From the NCBI RefSeq assembly GCF_030864355.1, contig NC_083393.1, positions 496,001 to 560,000 of the forward strand: 64,000 bases of DNA, written 5' to 3'. Of the stretch, positions 43,974 through 55,084 are shown piece by piece. The notes under the pieces were generated by a model that did not search any database, was not told the origin of the DNA, and saw only the letters and a list, made by a program, of their open reading frames with translations. Position numbers and translations under genes: made by a program. Within the stretch, counting starts at the first letter, position 1; the number at the start of each line of letters is the position of its first letter. Source of the stretch: Cutaneotrichosporon cavernicola. Its lineage: Eukaryota; Basidiomycota; Tremellomycetes; Trichosporonales; Trichosporonaceae.

Positions 43974-44369
43974 GTTGATTTGAGACGAAGAAGAAGAAGA
44001 AGAAGAAGGTGGGCTGGCGCAAACATATTTCATTGTCTGTGGGGAAGCGCCGGTGGAGGTGGAGGCGGAGTTCCGTCCGATCGATCGCCCATCCTGTCAT
44101 CCTCCAAAGACGCGGAATGCTGTTTGCGGTGGTTGGAAATGCTCAAGTTGGCATGGTCAGCATGTAGAACCTCATCTGCGCACCCATCCGAGCTGAGCCA
44201 TGTTCCGCTCTGATGCCATCCATCATCCGCTCGCAATACAGTGCTGACAATACAGTGCTGACACAGCTCGTGCCCAGTCGCTGCTCGTGTGCACACACAG
44301 CTCGCTCCGCTCACTTGGACCTATCCCTCCCCTCGGTTCGTGCAATAAATCACATGGTAACGCAACAAG
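43974..44369. other. Intergenic between DMA1-like 3' end and LIP2 promoter
   Basis: No gene seen. It contains a GAAGAAGAAGAA microsatellite at 43987-44007 (encoding a Ser run only if the upstream LIP2 Met were used). Confidence 0.5.
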
Positions 44370-46447
44370 CTAGTCGGCAAGAAGGAGATACTGGCCACTC
44401 TCGGTGCTGCCACGCCGCCGCCTGGGCTCAGTCGACGCGCGCGTGGCACGCTCCTCAGCGGCCGGCTCCTCGGGGATCTCGGGTGTCGCGCGGACCGAAG
44501 ACTCCGCCACGCTTCCGCCCGGCGTCTCGTGCGTGTTTGACGACGTCGGCGTGGTGTTGTTCAGGACAAGGGTCGAAAGGAAGATGTCGTTCATCGGCGT
44601 CTGCGCGAGACTGACGCTCACACTCGTGTCCTGCCGGTCCAGGGTCGGGCGGTCTCCAATGGCCATGGGCGTCGTGGTCGCTCTCGACGGCGTCGTTTCG
44701 TCCGGCTCAGCAGGTGTACCGGTGCCGCTCACAGCTGGCGTGCCCTCGCTGGCATGCGAAGAGATCTCCATCGTGTCATCCCCGTTGACCGAGGCGAGAA
44801 CGCCGTTGATGCTCAGCTGGCCCAGCACGTCCTCCTCGAGCTCTGGCTCGGGCCGGATTGAGCCGGTCGAGTTGTGGCGCGAGCGCACAGACAGCCTCCT
44901 ACTCGCAGCGTCCCATGCGTCCTCAATCTCGACGTCCTCATCCAGGTTCGCGTACGTGCGCTGGTGTCAGCCGAGTAGGGGAAAGGAAACATACACATAG
45001 CGGACAGGAGAAGCCAGGGTGATGTTGCACGAGAAGTGGGCGGATGCACTTGTAGTGGTAGACGTGCGAGCAGGGGCTGGCGTCAGAAAGGGACAAACGC
45101 ACGGCCTACGCAATGAACAGGCTCTGGGCCGGGGCGACAGAGAAGAGGCAGATGCAGCAGTCGGACACGGCGCGGCCCTTTGGCCTTTGTGATGGGCCTG
45201 GCTGACCGGGCTTGTCAGTCTCGCCACGCAGCGCCGTGAGCTGCTTGATCGCCTTCTTGCTGCATGTCAGTTGGATCACCCTCTGTAACTCACTTGAACT
45301 CGGACGCGCCGCGCTGTTGCCACTCGCGACCAACCTCGACGCGCATCTTGACGCAGCGGTACATCTCCTCCGCACCGCCCTGGTAGTCGACACCGAGCTG
45401 CAGCACATCACCGTCCTTGAGCAGCTGTGGTCTGCTCTGGACGTTGGGACTCGACAGCCGTATGTGGTTGAGGAAGGTGCCTGACGAACTAGCCGTGTCT
45501 CGAATGTAGAACTTGCCACCTGGTTCGCACCAGACCTCGGCGTGAGACCGTGACACAACTTTGCTCCTGAACGCAGCGCGAGGCGAGAGCAAATCTCCGC
45601 CACCTCCTCCGACAAGGGGCACGTGTGCAGCTGCGGCGGCCACCATTGCCGCGGATGAGCTCGCGGCCGCTGCCTCTGGTCCCGCTGACGGTCCCGCCGC
45701 TTCGCTTGCGGCGGCGACCACTGCCGACGCAGCCGCCGCTGCCTCAGCCGCGGCTGCCTGCTGCACCCGGTCAGTGAAGCGACCAATCTTCATGAGGAGC
45801 GGAGGAGAACGCCCGTTGACGAGTGGGCCCGCGGTGCCCATGCTGGCAGCCGCGATGGAAGGCACGATGCCCGGCGGGACGTGCATGACGCCCATCTCGC
45901 GTTGGACGGGCTCAAACGAGAATGAGCGGTTTGACTCGAGCACCGGCACAAGGCGAATGCGATGTGTGCGCCTGAGCGCGGGGTCAACCGGGGGAAGATC
46001 GACCGTCTGTGGCGCCGTGGGCAAGGACACAGTGCGGTTCACTGAATCGAGTGGGTTCGGAGCCTCAACGGTCGGCGAGGAGACTCTGCCTCTGACAGCG
46101 CCCGTGAGCGTGTTGGTGACGCTCGCTGCGCGGGAGCGGCCGCGCATAAAACTCCCTAGGAAACTAGAACGCGGACTGGTCGGCGCACCTGGGCGCTCGG
46201 GCACAGTGCGCGCGGGCGGGCTGGCAGTCCGGTCCGCCGAGGCCGCGCGGTTGCTGGCCATCATGCTCGTTGCGGGCATCGCCATGTCGTGGCCTGGAGG
46301 TGAAGGGTTGCTGCGTGGCATCGGGTGGTGGTGTGGACGTTGGGGATGGTGCGGTTGGTGATGGGCGTGGTGTGTATGGATGCGGTGTTGAGGGTGGTGA
46401 GAGTGGTGTTGATGTACAGTGCGATGATTGAAGAGGTCTGTCAGCAT
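44370..46447 (-). CDS. DMA1: FHA-RING E3 ubiquitin ligase, Dma1/Dma2/Chfr type
   Basis: Dma1-type ligases link spindle and septation checkpoints by recognising phosphothreonine through FHA and ubiquitinating through RING. The FHA domain is visible as LLMKIGRFTDRVQQ, SKVVSRSHAEVWCEPGGKFY, IRDTASSSGTFLNHIRLS and LLKDGDVLQLGVDY. The spliced RING reads DCCICLFSVAPAQSLFIA, PCSHVYHYKCIRPLL and GFSCPLCRTYANLDED, with all eight zinc ligands present. Between the first FHA strand and the S-R-S-H core lies an insertion of about 65 residues made almost only of Ala, Gly, Ser and Glu. The His-rich N terminus (HHSHHPQHRIHTHHAHHQPH) and Ser/Thr/Pro-rich C terminus are disordered. The start at 46447 (MLTDLFNHRTVHQ) follows a pyrimidine-rich leader; the frame is open to 46510. 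Confidence 0.93.
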
Positions 46448-47876
46448 GGCGACGGATAAGAGGGACGGGATGGTGGGCTGGACGAGGATTGGAGGATATT
46501 CGCGAGGCACGCTCGCTCTGTGTTGCGGCGGGGGAAGGGGGTTGGGTGAGGACGGATCGCGGGAAAGTTGATGTGCGGCATTGTAGGAGTGGATAGAGGG
46601 GCAGATGAGGAGGAGGGGACAATGTGTGGGAGATGGGGATGTTGCAAGTGGTGGGCCCGTGCTTGGTGCGGGGAAGGGAAACGTACCTGTGCTTTGGGTA
46701 TGTGTTGTGTTTGTGGAATAGTGACGAAGAAGGATGTATTAATGGTGAGCAAGATGAGGAAGGTGATGAGGAAGAGGTGGGAAAGTACGACACGATTGTC
46801 AAGGCTTAGGATGAGGCTGAGGCCCCACCGTACGACATGTTCTTGTCCGGCCCGAACCCGGCCTAATGCCCTCCTTTGGAGGCTTATGGGCTTCTGAGGG
46901 GTTAATGTGATTTGCCATTCATTCGCTAGATGATGCCAAGAGTAGTACCCTTTCCCCGCTCCCCCTTTCCCTGCTCCCCCGCTCCCCCGCTCCCCCGCTC
47001 CCTTGTACTCCCCTATCACACCCCAAATCGCACCAACAACATTGCTCCACATCTGCTTGCATGCATGACACCGAGCTCGACACGAGTACCAAGTACACGG
47101 GTGTTTCTAGCCGGGGACAGAGGACTGAGCTCTCAGACAAATGCGCCCTCCTATCGATGGAGCCATGGTCCTGCATCTGAATGTACGTACATTGGACATA
47201 TACATACCCCGCCTCTTTGTGCCTATGATACTGCGCGTCAACCCATGATCCGACGCGGGTCTACTTGCTTGGAGTGGCGGTGCAAAGCACGTGGTATCGG
47301 AGCCCCGCAACGTGGGGCGGTGGAGGCCCTCCATCTCAACCATCTCCATCACTAGTTGCGTGATTATCATTCCTCCGACTATTCCCCATCCTCTCTTTCC
47401 CATCTGCCTCCATCTCCCCTTGTTCCCTCTTCCCTTTTCCCTTTTCCCTCTTCCTTAACAACCAAGCTAACACGACAATCCTCCAGACCTCAGAGCTCAG
47501 AATGAAGACTTCGAGGACGTCGGGCGCAGATCGCCATGACTCAACGAGGGCGACCAGGGCGTAGACACGGCGGACATCGCCCCCCCTCCCCTCCACACCG
47601 AGGGGACCAAGTTTATGCTACCTCTTTCTCCGCGCCGTGCCCTCCCTCAAAGCTAGGTAAGATCGGAGAGGACATGAGGCATCCACTTACACATAATCGG
47701 AGCCGATCCGATCTAGCCCTCGCACGATAAGGGCACGGCTCTCTGTTAGTCGTCAGACCGCAAGCCGTGGGATTCTCATTGAGGCCCGGTAACATCTACA
47801 ACCTCATCCCATCTCCTCTTCTTTTCCTCCTTCGTTTTCTCTCTTTTTCTCACCTCCTCATCATATCCTCCTAATC
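46448..47876. promoter_or_regulatory. Divergent intergenic region, 1.4 kb, between the FHA-RING gene and an orphan
   Basis: Several open frames here are low-complexity and unsupported. A C-rich tandem array lies at 46951-47003. Pyrimidine-rich leaders flank both sides, such as the CTTTTCCTCC-type stretch at 47815-47870. Confidence 0.5.
46951..47003. repeat. C-rich 9-bp tandem array (unit CCCCCGCTC)
   Basis: Three clean units of CCCCCGCTC are preceded by diverged ones (CCCCCTTTC, CCTGCTC) in the intergenic region. The opposite strand is G-rich with regular G5 runs. Confidence 0.85.
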
Positions 47877-49103
47877 ATGACCGCCGTCGACACCAGACAG
47901 CACAGACACCCACATGTTACGGAACACAGGCACCCTCCCTTACTCCCAACAATCTCGGAGGAATCACGCTCCTCTTCACCCCGGCAGTCCAAGCCCGACT
48001 GGCCATGGGACAGCGACGACGAAGAGTACATCGAGAACGCTCCACCACAGACGGACGCCCACGCACGCCTAGGCTGGGAGATTGCCGAGTACCGCGAGCG
48101 CAGGCACCTGGGCGATTCTGACGCGCCCGACGACGAGCTGTACGCTGTCCCTGCTGAGACTTTACCAAACGTACGAACACCCACGATTCTCGTAACCCCC
48201 CCGCCTGCGAGTACGCCGCCGCCTCTATTCCTACTCAGTCCAAATCGCAGTCCACATCCGAGTCCCCAACACGGCGCGCGTAACCCGCAATTGGACATAT
48301 TCACTCCCATTGGCGATCCCGATCAACCCGGCGCCGGAGGCCGGGAAGTAACACCCCTAGACATTGGCGCTTCACTCCTGGAACGCGCAGAGGCCCTCCT
48401 ACACCCCCACACCCCAAGGGAGGTCTTCCATCCAACCCCACTCCCATGGTCACACTTTGATCCTTCCAGTGCCATTCCCTCGCCCTTCTTACCACCATGC
48501 CCCTCCCCCCCCTCCTCCTCCTCCGTGACGCCCTCCCAATCTGTCTCGTGGTGGCGTAATCTATGGAACGCGTCCCCAGGACCCCGAATCTCGCCTTTCG
48601 AGTGGGATTCGCCTTCACCACGTTTCGAGCCCGGTCTCCAATTTGGCGAGTGGGGCGATTGGGGACAGAGTGCCGGTGGGAGTCGTGGACTGTCCCCGAA
48701 TCTCGAGGCTGTGTCGCCTCGCTCGGCCAAGTTCGACTTGTCTGCGCCCCTATGTGGTGAGGGCATGCCCTCGCTTGCCACACCCCTTCGTTCCTCACAC
48801 GAGCGGCGCTTCTCTAACCCATCACTCCGCCAGCCACGCTTCTCCGATCCCGATGAGTGGTATTCCTGTCATTCTAGCGGTGGGTCATTCGGCATGCTGG
48901 ATGTTCAACGGCGCAGCGTCGACGTCCAGGCCATCGCATGCTGGAGACTCGACGTGTTCGAGGAGTGTGGGGGATGGCCAGGGAGGGCTGCGCCCGTCGG
49001 CGTGCTTGAGAGTTATGGCGGTTCTGCGGTCAAGGGTGAAGGCGTAACTGGGCGCATAGGCGGCGAGGAGGGGTCAGTAAGAGCCAAGGGCGTACGTGAG
49101 TAG
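47877..49103 (+). CDS. Orphan Pro/Ser-rich protein, 408 residues
   Basis: This single-exon frame begins MTAVDTRQHRHPHVTEHRHP. The only parts with helical or conserved character are DWPWDSDDEEYIENAPP followed by HARLGWEIAEYRERRHLGDS near residues 45-85, and DIGASLLERAEALLHPHTPR near residue 165. The remainder is Pro/Ser-rich with Trp-containing short motifs (VSWWRNLWNASPG, FGEWGDWGQ). No domain is recognised and no function is proposed. A pyrimidine-rich leader directly upstream of the ATG supports the start. Its 3' end faces that of BRO1, 91 bp away. Confidence 0.6.
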   Translation: MTAVDTRQHRHPHVTEHRHPPLLPTISEESRSSSPRQSKPDWPWDSDDEEYIENAPPQTDAHARLGWEIAEYRERRHLGDSDAPDDELYAVPAETLPNVRTPTILVTPPPASTPPPLFLLSPNRSPHPSPQHGARNPQLDIFTPIGDPDQPGAGGREVTPLDIGASLLERAEALLHPHTPREVFHPTPLPWSHFDPSSAIPSPFLPPCPSPPSSSSVTPSQSVSWWRNLWNASPGPRISPFEWDSPSPRFEPGLQFGEWGDWGQSAGGSRGLSPNLEAVSPRSAKFDLSAPLCGEGMPSLATPLRSSHERRFSNPSLRQPRFSDPDEWYSCHSSGGSFGMLDVQRRSVDVQAIACWRLDVFEECGGWPGRAAPVGVLESYGGSAVKGEGVTGRIGGEEGSVRAKGVRE

Positions 49104-49194
49104 CACGTCAGCGCCGAATGTAGCGAACCTGAAACACGTAGCGAACATAGATCAGGTAGCAACCCATCATAGAATCCTCTGCGTCACATGTCTC

Positions 49195-52100
49195 CTAGTA
49201 CCGGTGTCCGCCGTACTGTTGCTGGGGCTGGCCATACTGCTGTGGAGGCTGGCCGTACTGCTGTGGAGGCTGCGGTTGACCGTACTGCTGTGGAGGCTGC
49301 GGCTGACCGTACTGCTGTGGAGGCTGGCCGTATGACTGCTGAGGCTGCCCAGGTGGAGGGGGATACGGCGCGTATGTCGGCCTCTGCGGCGGCGGCGGCG
49401 GCGGCGTGTATCCCGGGTAGCTGTGCTGCGGAACGGAGGGTGGAGCTGGGGCCGAGGACGAGTACCCGGCCGTCGTGGGGTAGGAGCGCGAGGGTGGGGG
49501 CGGCGGGGGCGGCGGGAAAGCCGAGTTCGAAGTATGAGGAGGAGGGAATGCCGAGCCGGAGGTAGGGGGAGGGTAGGGCGTCGTGCCCGAGGTAGGAGGG
49601 TAGGCGGGGCCAGTAGGAGGCGGTGGGTATGGAGCCTGGTTGCCAGCCTGGTACTGGCTAGGCGTGGGATAGGCCGAGGAATACTGGCGCTGCGGCTGGG
49701 GCGGGGGTGGGGCGGGGTATGGCGACATGGTGCGCCCGCTCGGGAAGGAAGGGTAAGATGGTTTCGCGGGTGGCGAGGGGGCTTTAGCCGCTGAGTATGG
49801 CTTGGGTGGCGAGGGCGCGGTGCTGAATGCGCTCGGGAGGCTGAGGGACGAGAAGTCGTATGGGTTGGCTGGAGGGGACGGAGCATTCGGTGGGGACTGG
49901 TGGCTGCTCCCAAGGGAGAGGCCGCCGAATTGAGCTGAGAGGGCCTGCGGCGGTAGCGGGGGAGGTGGCGATGCGGCGGGGCTGACTGAAGACCGAACGC
50001 TCCCCCCGATACGGTTACGCATCTCGATGTCGCTGACCATCTTGTTACGCTCGGTGTTGCGCGCGCCTACGTAGGAGCGGATTTCGCGGCGCAGGTCGGA
50101 GATCACCTCCTCAATGGACGCGTAGAACCCCTCTGCGCGGGCAAGGCCGTTCGCCACTTCGCCGTGGGTCGCGCCAGCACGTTGCAGGCGGCGTTCCCAG
50201 CTCTTGACACGGGACGCCTTTTCCTTCGCCCCACGATTACGCTCCCGCACACCACGACCACGCTCCACCTTCTGCACGATTGCCTCCAGCTCCGAGGTGA
50301 GGCTATTGCTTGCGGTCAGAGCGCTGCCGAGGCGGCTCTGGTACGGACGGAACTTCTCCAGCTCGGCCGCGAAGAGCTGGGGCTCTACATTGCTGCTACG
50401 CCGGTTCAGGAGTAGGAGATTGGACACGTCGTCGCTCTGGATCTTGGCCTTCAGATCCTTGAGGACATCGTCACGCTCCGTCCGGACCTTGGACAAGCGG
50501 TCCAACTTGTCCCCAGCCTCCTTGGCTGCAGCGCGCAGGGCGTCCGCCTCCGCCGCGTCAAGTTGCGGCCGCACCTGCTCCTCGTCCGCAAAGTCTAGGA
50601 GACTCTCGCCTGGAGCAGGCTGCACGGTCTGTGTCTTGCCCAGTGCGACGTCGCGCGCCTGTGCACGTAGCGCGTCAGGCCCGGCTTGAAGCACTGCCAT
50701 ATCCGGCTGGATCTCTGCCCACAGTTTGGCGAGCTGGGAGTCGCTCGTCGCGGCGTTTGACACCGCCGACAGATTGGCAGTGATCGTCTGCCGGAACGAC
50801 GCAGTCTGCGGACCACTGGGCGGCTGCGTAAAGTTCGGAGCATGCTTGGAGCGCGCACGCTCGCACTCTCGGCTCTCGTTGTCGAGGTGCGCCGTCAGTT
50901 CCTGTAGCTCCCGCTCGACACGCTGCCGCTCGGTCTCGACGTTGCGCACGCGCGCGTCGGTTGAGCCCGAGCGCTGCAAGTCGCTCGCGATGCGCACAAG
51001 CTCGGACGACACCTCGACATCCGCGTCCGCGTCGTCGCCGTCGGCCATTCTGCGCCACGCGTTCACCGCAGCTGGCAAGCCGAGGTGCTCAAGCGCCGCG
51101 CGCACCTCGACCTCGGAAAGCTCGACACGCTCGACCTCGCCCCGCACAAGCTTGGCCTTCTCCTCCGAGTATACCGACGCAGACTCGTGCACCGCGAGCG
51201 GGATGAGGCGTGCAAAGATGTCTGGCCCGATGAGCTTGGACACGTCTGGGCTCTGGTACACTTCCTGGATGACGACGGGAGTTGCGGGGGGGAGCTTGTC
51301 GATAGCCGGAAGCGATGCCTCGGGTGGCAGGGCATCGTGGTAGATGAGGTCGTTGTCCTTGATGGCCTGCTTCTTGTCCTCTTCAACAACCGCGGCGTGG
51401 ACCTTTGCAATCTCGACAATGGACGTGCCGGCGTCATGTGGCAGTGTGGGGTCAGATCCCGATATGATCTGGTACGCGAACCCCTGCGCGATACGCAGAG
51501 CGTCCTTGGCGTCCTCGTCTGCCTTCTTGTACCGCACCAGCGCTACGCCATACTTGCCACTCGCCGAGTCGGCCTTGGCCTTCTGGTATTGAGCGATGGA
51601 TGAGAAGAGCTTGGCTTTAGCCTCAATGAGGCGCATCCACGACCGGTCGAACACGCCCTTGCCCGTAAACTCTTTGATCTCGTCTGAGAGGCTATTGTAC
51701 ATTGTCGCGAGCTGGTTGGATGTGCGCGCGATGAGCCCCGCTGCCTTCTTCTCATCAACGAGCTTTTCCATGAACACCTCGGTCGCTTGCGCAAGCGACA
51801 AGTTGATTAGGATGTGCACGACGTCGCGGCTCAAGTCGGTCGAAGGAGCGTGAAGGAAGTTCTCGTTGATGTAAGTGAGCATACCGGCGGTGGCACGGCA
51901 GTTGAAGTACGCGCGCTTGAGGCCTTCGGGGTCGGCGCGGGACTGCGAAGCGGCGAGCGAGGAGAGCACGCTGGCAAGGAGGTGGATGATAGATGCCTTC
52001 TCGAATGCGAGAGAGGTTTGGGTCGTGAGTTTGTTTGTGAACGCGTCATGCCTGCTGTCAGTGGTCAAGTTTGTGGATGAGCGAGGTCATGAGTGCAGCG

Positions 52101-52532
52101 AGCGACTCGGTGACGGAAGGCGGGAGGGCGGAGTGTGGAGGCTAGACGAAGGTAGGAAGGGAGGCGGGGGGGTAGCAGCGAGTACGTCCTGAATGGGACA
52201 CGCTGGGGAGAGGGTTCGAGACGCCGACTCACCATGCAAATGACACCTTTACCTCTGCAAACCGGAGCTCGAGTAACTCAAGCTGCCCGAAGTACTTGTA
52301 CAGCAGGTCACGCGCTGCGGTCAGCCCAACCTGACGCTGACGTACCCGTTGTGTCCGAGCTTGCGCCGCGCACAGCATCCTGGCGGCATCGCTGGAGGAT
52401 AGCGATTTCCTCAGCGTACGAGTCAGGAGCCTCGCCGAACGAGTGCGCGATTGTGGACCGAATGGGTCCGGCCCAGTCGGCGTCACTTGTCGTCTTGCGT
52501 GGGATCGAGATGAGAGGGGATTGGTGGGCCAT
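49195..52532 (-). CDS. BRO1: BRO1-domain protein (Bro1/Vps31, ALIX family)
   Basis: Bro1 works with ESCRT-III (Snf7) in cargo sorting at multivesicular endosomes. Three exons (52346-52532, 52233-52314, 49195-52051) sum to 1041 residues. The Bro1 domain opens MAHQSPLISIPRKT with DSYAEEIAILQRCRQDAV, then DLLYKYFGQLELLELRF and SFEKASIIHLLASVLSSLA-type helices, and ALVRYKKADEDAKDALRIA. A V domain follows (IYHDALPPEASLPAIDKLPP onward, long coiled segments). The Pro-rich tail from about residue 680 is packed with YPPP/PPPP motifs and ends in QYGQPQ repeats. The paralogue Rim20/PalA is the alternative; the long Pro-rich tail and the PPEASLPAIDKL linker favour Bro1. It shares a 327-bp divergent promoter with HYPK. 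Confidence 0.9.
49210..49340. repeat. Coding repeat, PPQQYGQPQ-type units in the BRO1 tail
   Basis: About five imperfect units of 24-30 bp containing TACTGCTGTGGAGGCTG lie in the last exon. On the minus strand they encode QYGQP(Q)PPQ units just before the C terminus GGHRY. Confidence 0.9.
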
Positions 52533-52859
52533 GGCGGGGGTGCCCGCAAGGGGCGAGGAGGCGAGGATGCCAAGAGGGCTAGTAAGAGAGTAGTCCCAGT
52601 GGGAATATCAGGGCTTTGAGTGCTTGGTCGTTGAACGGCGCTCGGCGTGGTGTGGCGTTGAGATGAGATGAGTAGTGCAAAGTAGTAGTCGATGGGCGGC
52701 TGGCTCGCAGTCCCCATACTGCATGACGCAGCGATTCAGGTTATCCTGATCAAGCAGTGGTGTACTGTGCACGGCCTCACGGGACCAAACCCACGTGGGA
52801 GATCTTGGCCACCGACATCTGACATTGCTTTGCCAACTCTTGACCTCGACAACAACATC
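52533..52859. promoter_or_regulatory. Divergent promoter of BRO1 and HYPK
   Basis: 327 bp separate the two start codons. No gene was identified and no specific site assigned. Confidence 0.55.
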
Positions 52860-53395
52860 ATGGTGAACGACAAAAAGGTCCCCGAGGTCCTCCTTGACGT
52901 GAGCTCGCGGTTCTGGGAAAGCTGACATCAGTTCGCCGACGGCGGTGTGTACATCAAGCGTGGGTATCTTGCGCGCGTCTTCACAGCTGCATACCTTGCA
53001 CCCGCCTGCAACATTCAACTAGTTGAATCAGCAGCTGGCAGCTGTCCAAACGTCCAGCTGAAGAAACCGATACCAGCTGGAGAGCCTCGACAGATGTTCA
53101 CATAGGAGATAGCTAACAGCAGACAAGATGGAGGACGCCGTTGTCGAGCTCGAGCGCCGCCGCATCACCCGCGACGAGGCACGCAAGGCCGCCAAGGCGA
53201 TGGATGCGCTCGACGTCAAGAAGCCTGTGGTGAATGCCGAGCATGTCCAACTGCTCGTGGGTTCTCCAAATTGAGGTTGGCTGATATCAGGTCAAGGAGC
53301 TTGGGATTGAGAAGGACGAGGCGGAGAAGGCGCTTGCAGCTGAACAGGGCGACCTCGTCAAGACGATTGTGGCTCTGACTGCGCCACCGAGCTAG
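52860..53395 (+). CDS. HYPK: HYPK-like UBA protein (N-terminal acetyltransferase/chaperone partner)
   Basis: HYPK binds the NatA acetyltransferase and nascent chains at the ribosome. Four exons (52860-52898, 52932-52959, 53123-53256, 53291-53395) add to 101 residues. The start is MVNDKKVPEVLLDFADGGVY, and the middle has MEDAVVELERRRITRDEARK. The C-terminal UBA-like domain is VKELGIEKDEAEKALAAEQG followed by DLVKTIVALTAPPS, matching HYPK and the alpha-NAC UBA. Human HYPK is 121-129 residues, so the size fits. The first two coding exons are just 39 and 28 nt. The phase of the 52959/53123 join (AAG C/AC AAG) is correct but relies on consensus sites. Confidence 0.88.
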
Positions 53396-53691
53396 TAGAG
53401 TAGCGTGAGTGTGCCGTTGACACAGCAGCTTGGTTGTTTGATGTGATCTCACGCCAGATCACAGAGGTAGAAGGTGTAGACGTGGCCGTGCGCGGTTACT
53501 AGATTGTGACAACATGCATTATACACTGTACCCATGCGGAGAGGACCATGAAGATGTAGGCTGGAGGGATCGAGGCGGGGTGAGGCGACGTCTAGGATGG
53601 GGCTCAGGGCAAGCTCCGAGATGTCGGATGTGGTCTTGGTTCCACTCGGTGGAGCTGCGCGTCACTTGCTGTCGCCGATGCGCGCGACACA

Positions 53692-54360
53692 CTACATCTC
53701 TTCGAGGTATCCCTGTACGATGAGGCGCTCGATAAGCGCACGTTCGAGGTAGAACCGCGATCCCTTGGTGAACTCGAATCTAGCCCCGTTCTCGAGCACG
53801 ATTTCGCCCGCATCTCTCACGACGCGCACGTCGACAAACAACTCTCCAGGTGGCCGCCCAATCGGCGCGGCAATATCGAGCACATCGAGAAAGTCGCTCT
53901 TATAATCGAGCACGAGGCTCGAGTAATCGCGCATAAGGTCGAGCTCCTGCTGGCTGAGTGCACTCCGCAAATCCGGCGCGTCGGGGTCGCCCGTACTATT
54001 CCCAACCCCTAGTGTTGAGGACGCATCAAATGGTGCGAGGAGATGTGCGAGTGCGCCGCCAGCGTCCCACCACCGTTCCTTGATCCCCCCAATGCGGGTG
54101 TGGAGATACGCAAGGAGGCAGCGTTTGTTGCGCCGGACCGCGAGGTGTTTGATGGTGAGGGCGCAGATTAGGGCCGGGTCTTGGGTCAGGTTCTCGACTG
54201 AGGCTGTTGCGTGCGCGATGGCGTCGCCGAGCTGGCGTGTTTCGAGGCAGATGTCGAGGACGAGCTTTTGGGAGTATTTTGGGATGGGGAGTTGTGGAGC
54301 CGTCGCGAGAGTCGAACGGTGCGCGATCGTGACGAGCTGGAGCGCTTGGTCACCGTGCAT
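53692..54360 (-). CDS. PSF1: GINS complex subunit PSF1
   Basis: GINS is part of the Cdc45-Mcm2-7-GINS replicative helicase. The single-exon frame of 222 residues begins MHGDQALQLVTIAHRSTLAT. The A domain carries the Psf1 hallmark RRNKRCLLAYLHTRIGGIKE followed by RWWDAGG. After a variable loop come ALSQQELDLMRDYSSLVLDY, then the short C-terminal B domain PPGELFVDVRVVRDAGEI and ENGARFEFTKGSRFYLERA, ending IVQGYLEEM. The B domain lies at the C terminus, as expected for Psf1 and Sld5. The length is typical (yeast 208, human 196). It is divergent from LSC1. Confidence 0.96.
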   Translation of the reverse strand: MHGDQALQLVTIAHRSTLATAPQLPIPKYSQKLVLDICLETRQLGDAIAHATASVENLTQDPALICALTIKHLAVRRNKRCLLAYLHTRIGGIKERWWDAGGALAHLLAPFDASSTLGVGNSTGDPDAPDLRSALSQQELDLMRDYSSLVLDYKSDFLDVLDIAAPIGRPPGELFVDVRVVRDAGEIVLENGARFEFTKGSRFYLERALIERLIVQGYLEEM

Positions 54361-55084
54361 GGCGGATGTGGCGATGTGATGTAGGTGGCGAGCAAGACGG
54401 GTCTGTCAACACTGTCAACAAATGTCGGCATAGCAGGCGCGTCGAGCAGCCAGGATCGTAATGAGGGTTGAGGGACGCGTCGCGCGCCTGATTTGAGCTC
54501 CAGGAGGCACGTCGAATAATGGTGCGACTAGTCACCACGTGGACAGAAGCACGTGACTAACCTCTGGGATTGGAAAGTGGAGCCCCTAAGAACGTCATTC
54601 TCGGCGTTGGTCGGGCCTTCATTTGCGGGATACTGCCAGGGCGGCAGGCCGCGGGTAACCGGAAAATGGGGGAAATTGATTCCGCGCCGTGCTGTTGGGT
54701 GGGCTAAGTGGAAGTGCCGGGTATGTGGCCGATATCCAGGTCAATCCAGGTCAAAAGTAGGCAGAGACCGGACCACCGGTGATGAATGATCCGCTCTACA
54801 GTGCTGAAAGTGCCGCGTGGCCCTCAGGTGACCAGGTGACCCAGTATGGATCCCCCACCATCAAGGTCACCGGCGCTCTACCCTGTACAAGCAGGTACAG
54901 GTACGTAGAAAGCAAACGGCTACCACCCGAGCGGTTACATCCTGGCCCCTCCGTCTCCCCCCCTCCCCAACTCACTAGGTCGACGACAACCACCCGCACA
55001 AAGATCTTCTCTCCCCATCACATCACCCTTCCTCTCCATCTCCCATCCCTCTTCTTCACTCCTCATCCTCTCATCTCACTAACC
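54361..55084. promoter_or_regulatory. Divergent promoter region of PSF1 and LSC1
   Basis: 724 bp with no gene. The stretch before 55085 is strongly pyrimidine-rich (CCTTCCTCTCC-like), a typical leader of highly expressed fungal genes. An ACGCGTCGCGCG segment near 54475 contains the MluI-box core ACGCGT, the G1/S (MBF) element in yeasts and plausible for PSF1. That functional reading is inference. Confidence 0.5.

Noticed and set aside
45561..46361. 266-residue plus-strand Ala-rich frame opposite the FHA-RING gene
   Set aside because: Shadow of the Ala/Gly-rich and Pro-rich minus-strand coding sequence; no start context or domain.
49188..49794. Plus-strand Val/Ala-rich and Arg/Gly-rich frames over the BRO1 tail
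   Set aside because: They are reverse complements of the Pro/Gln/Tyr repeats of BRO1.
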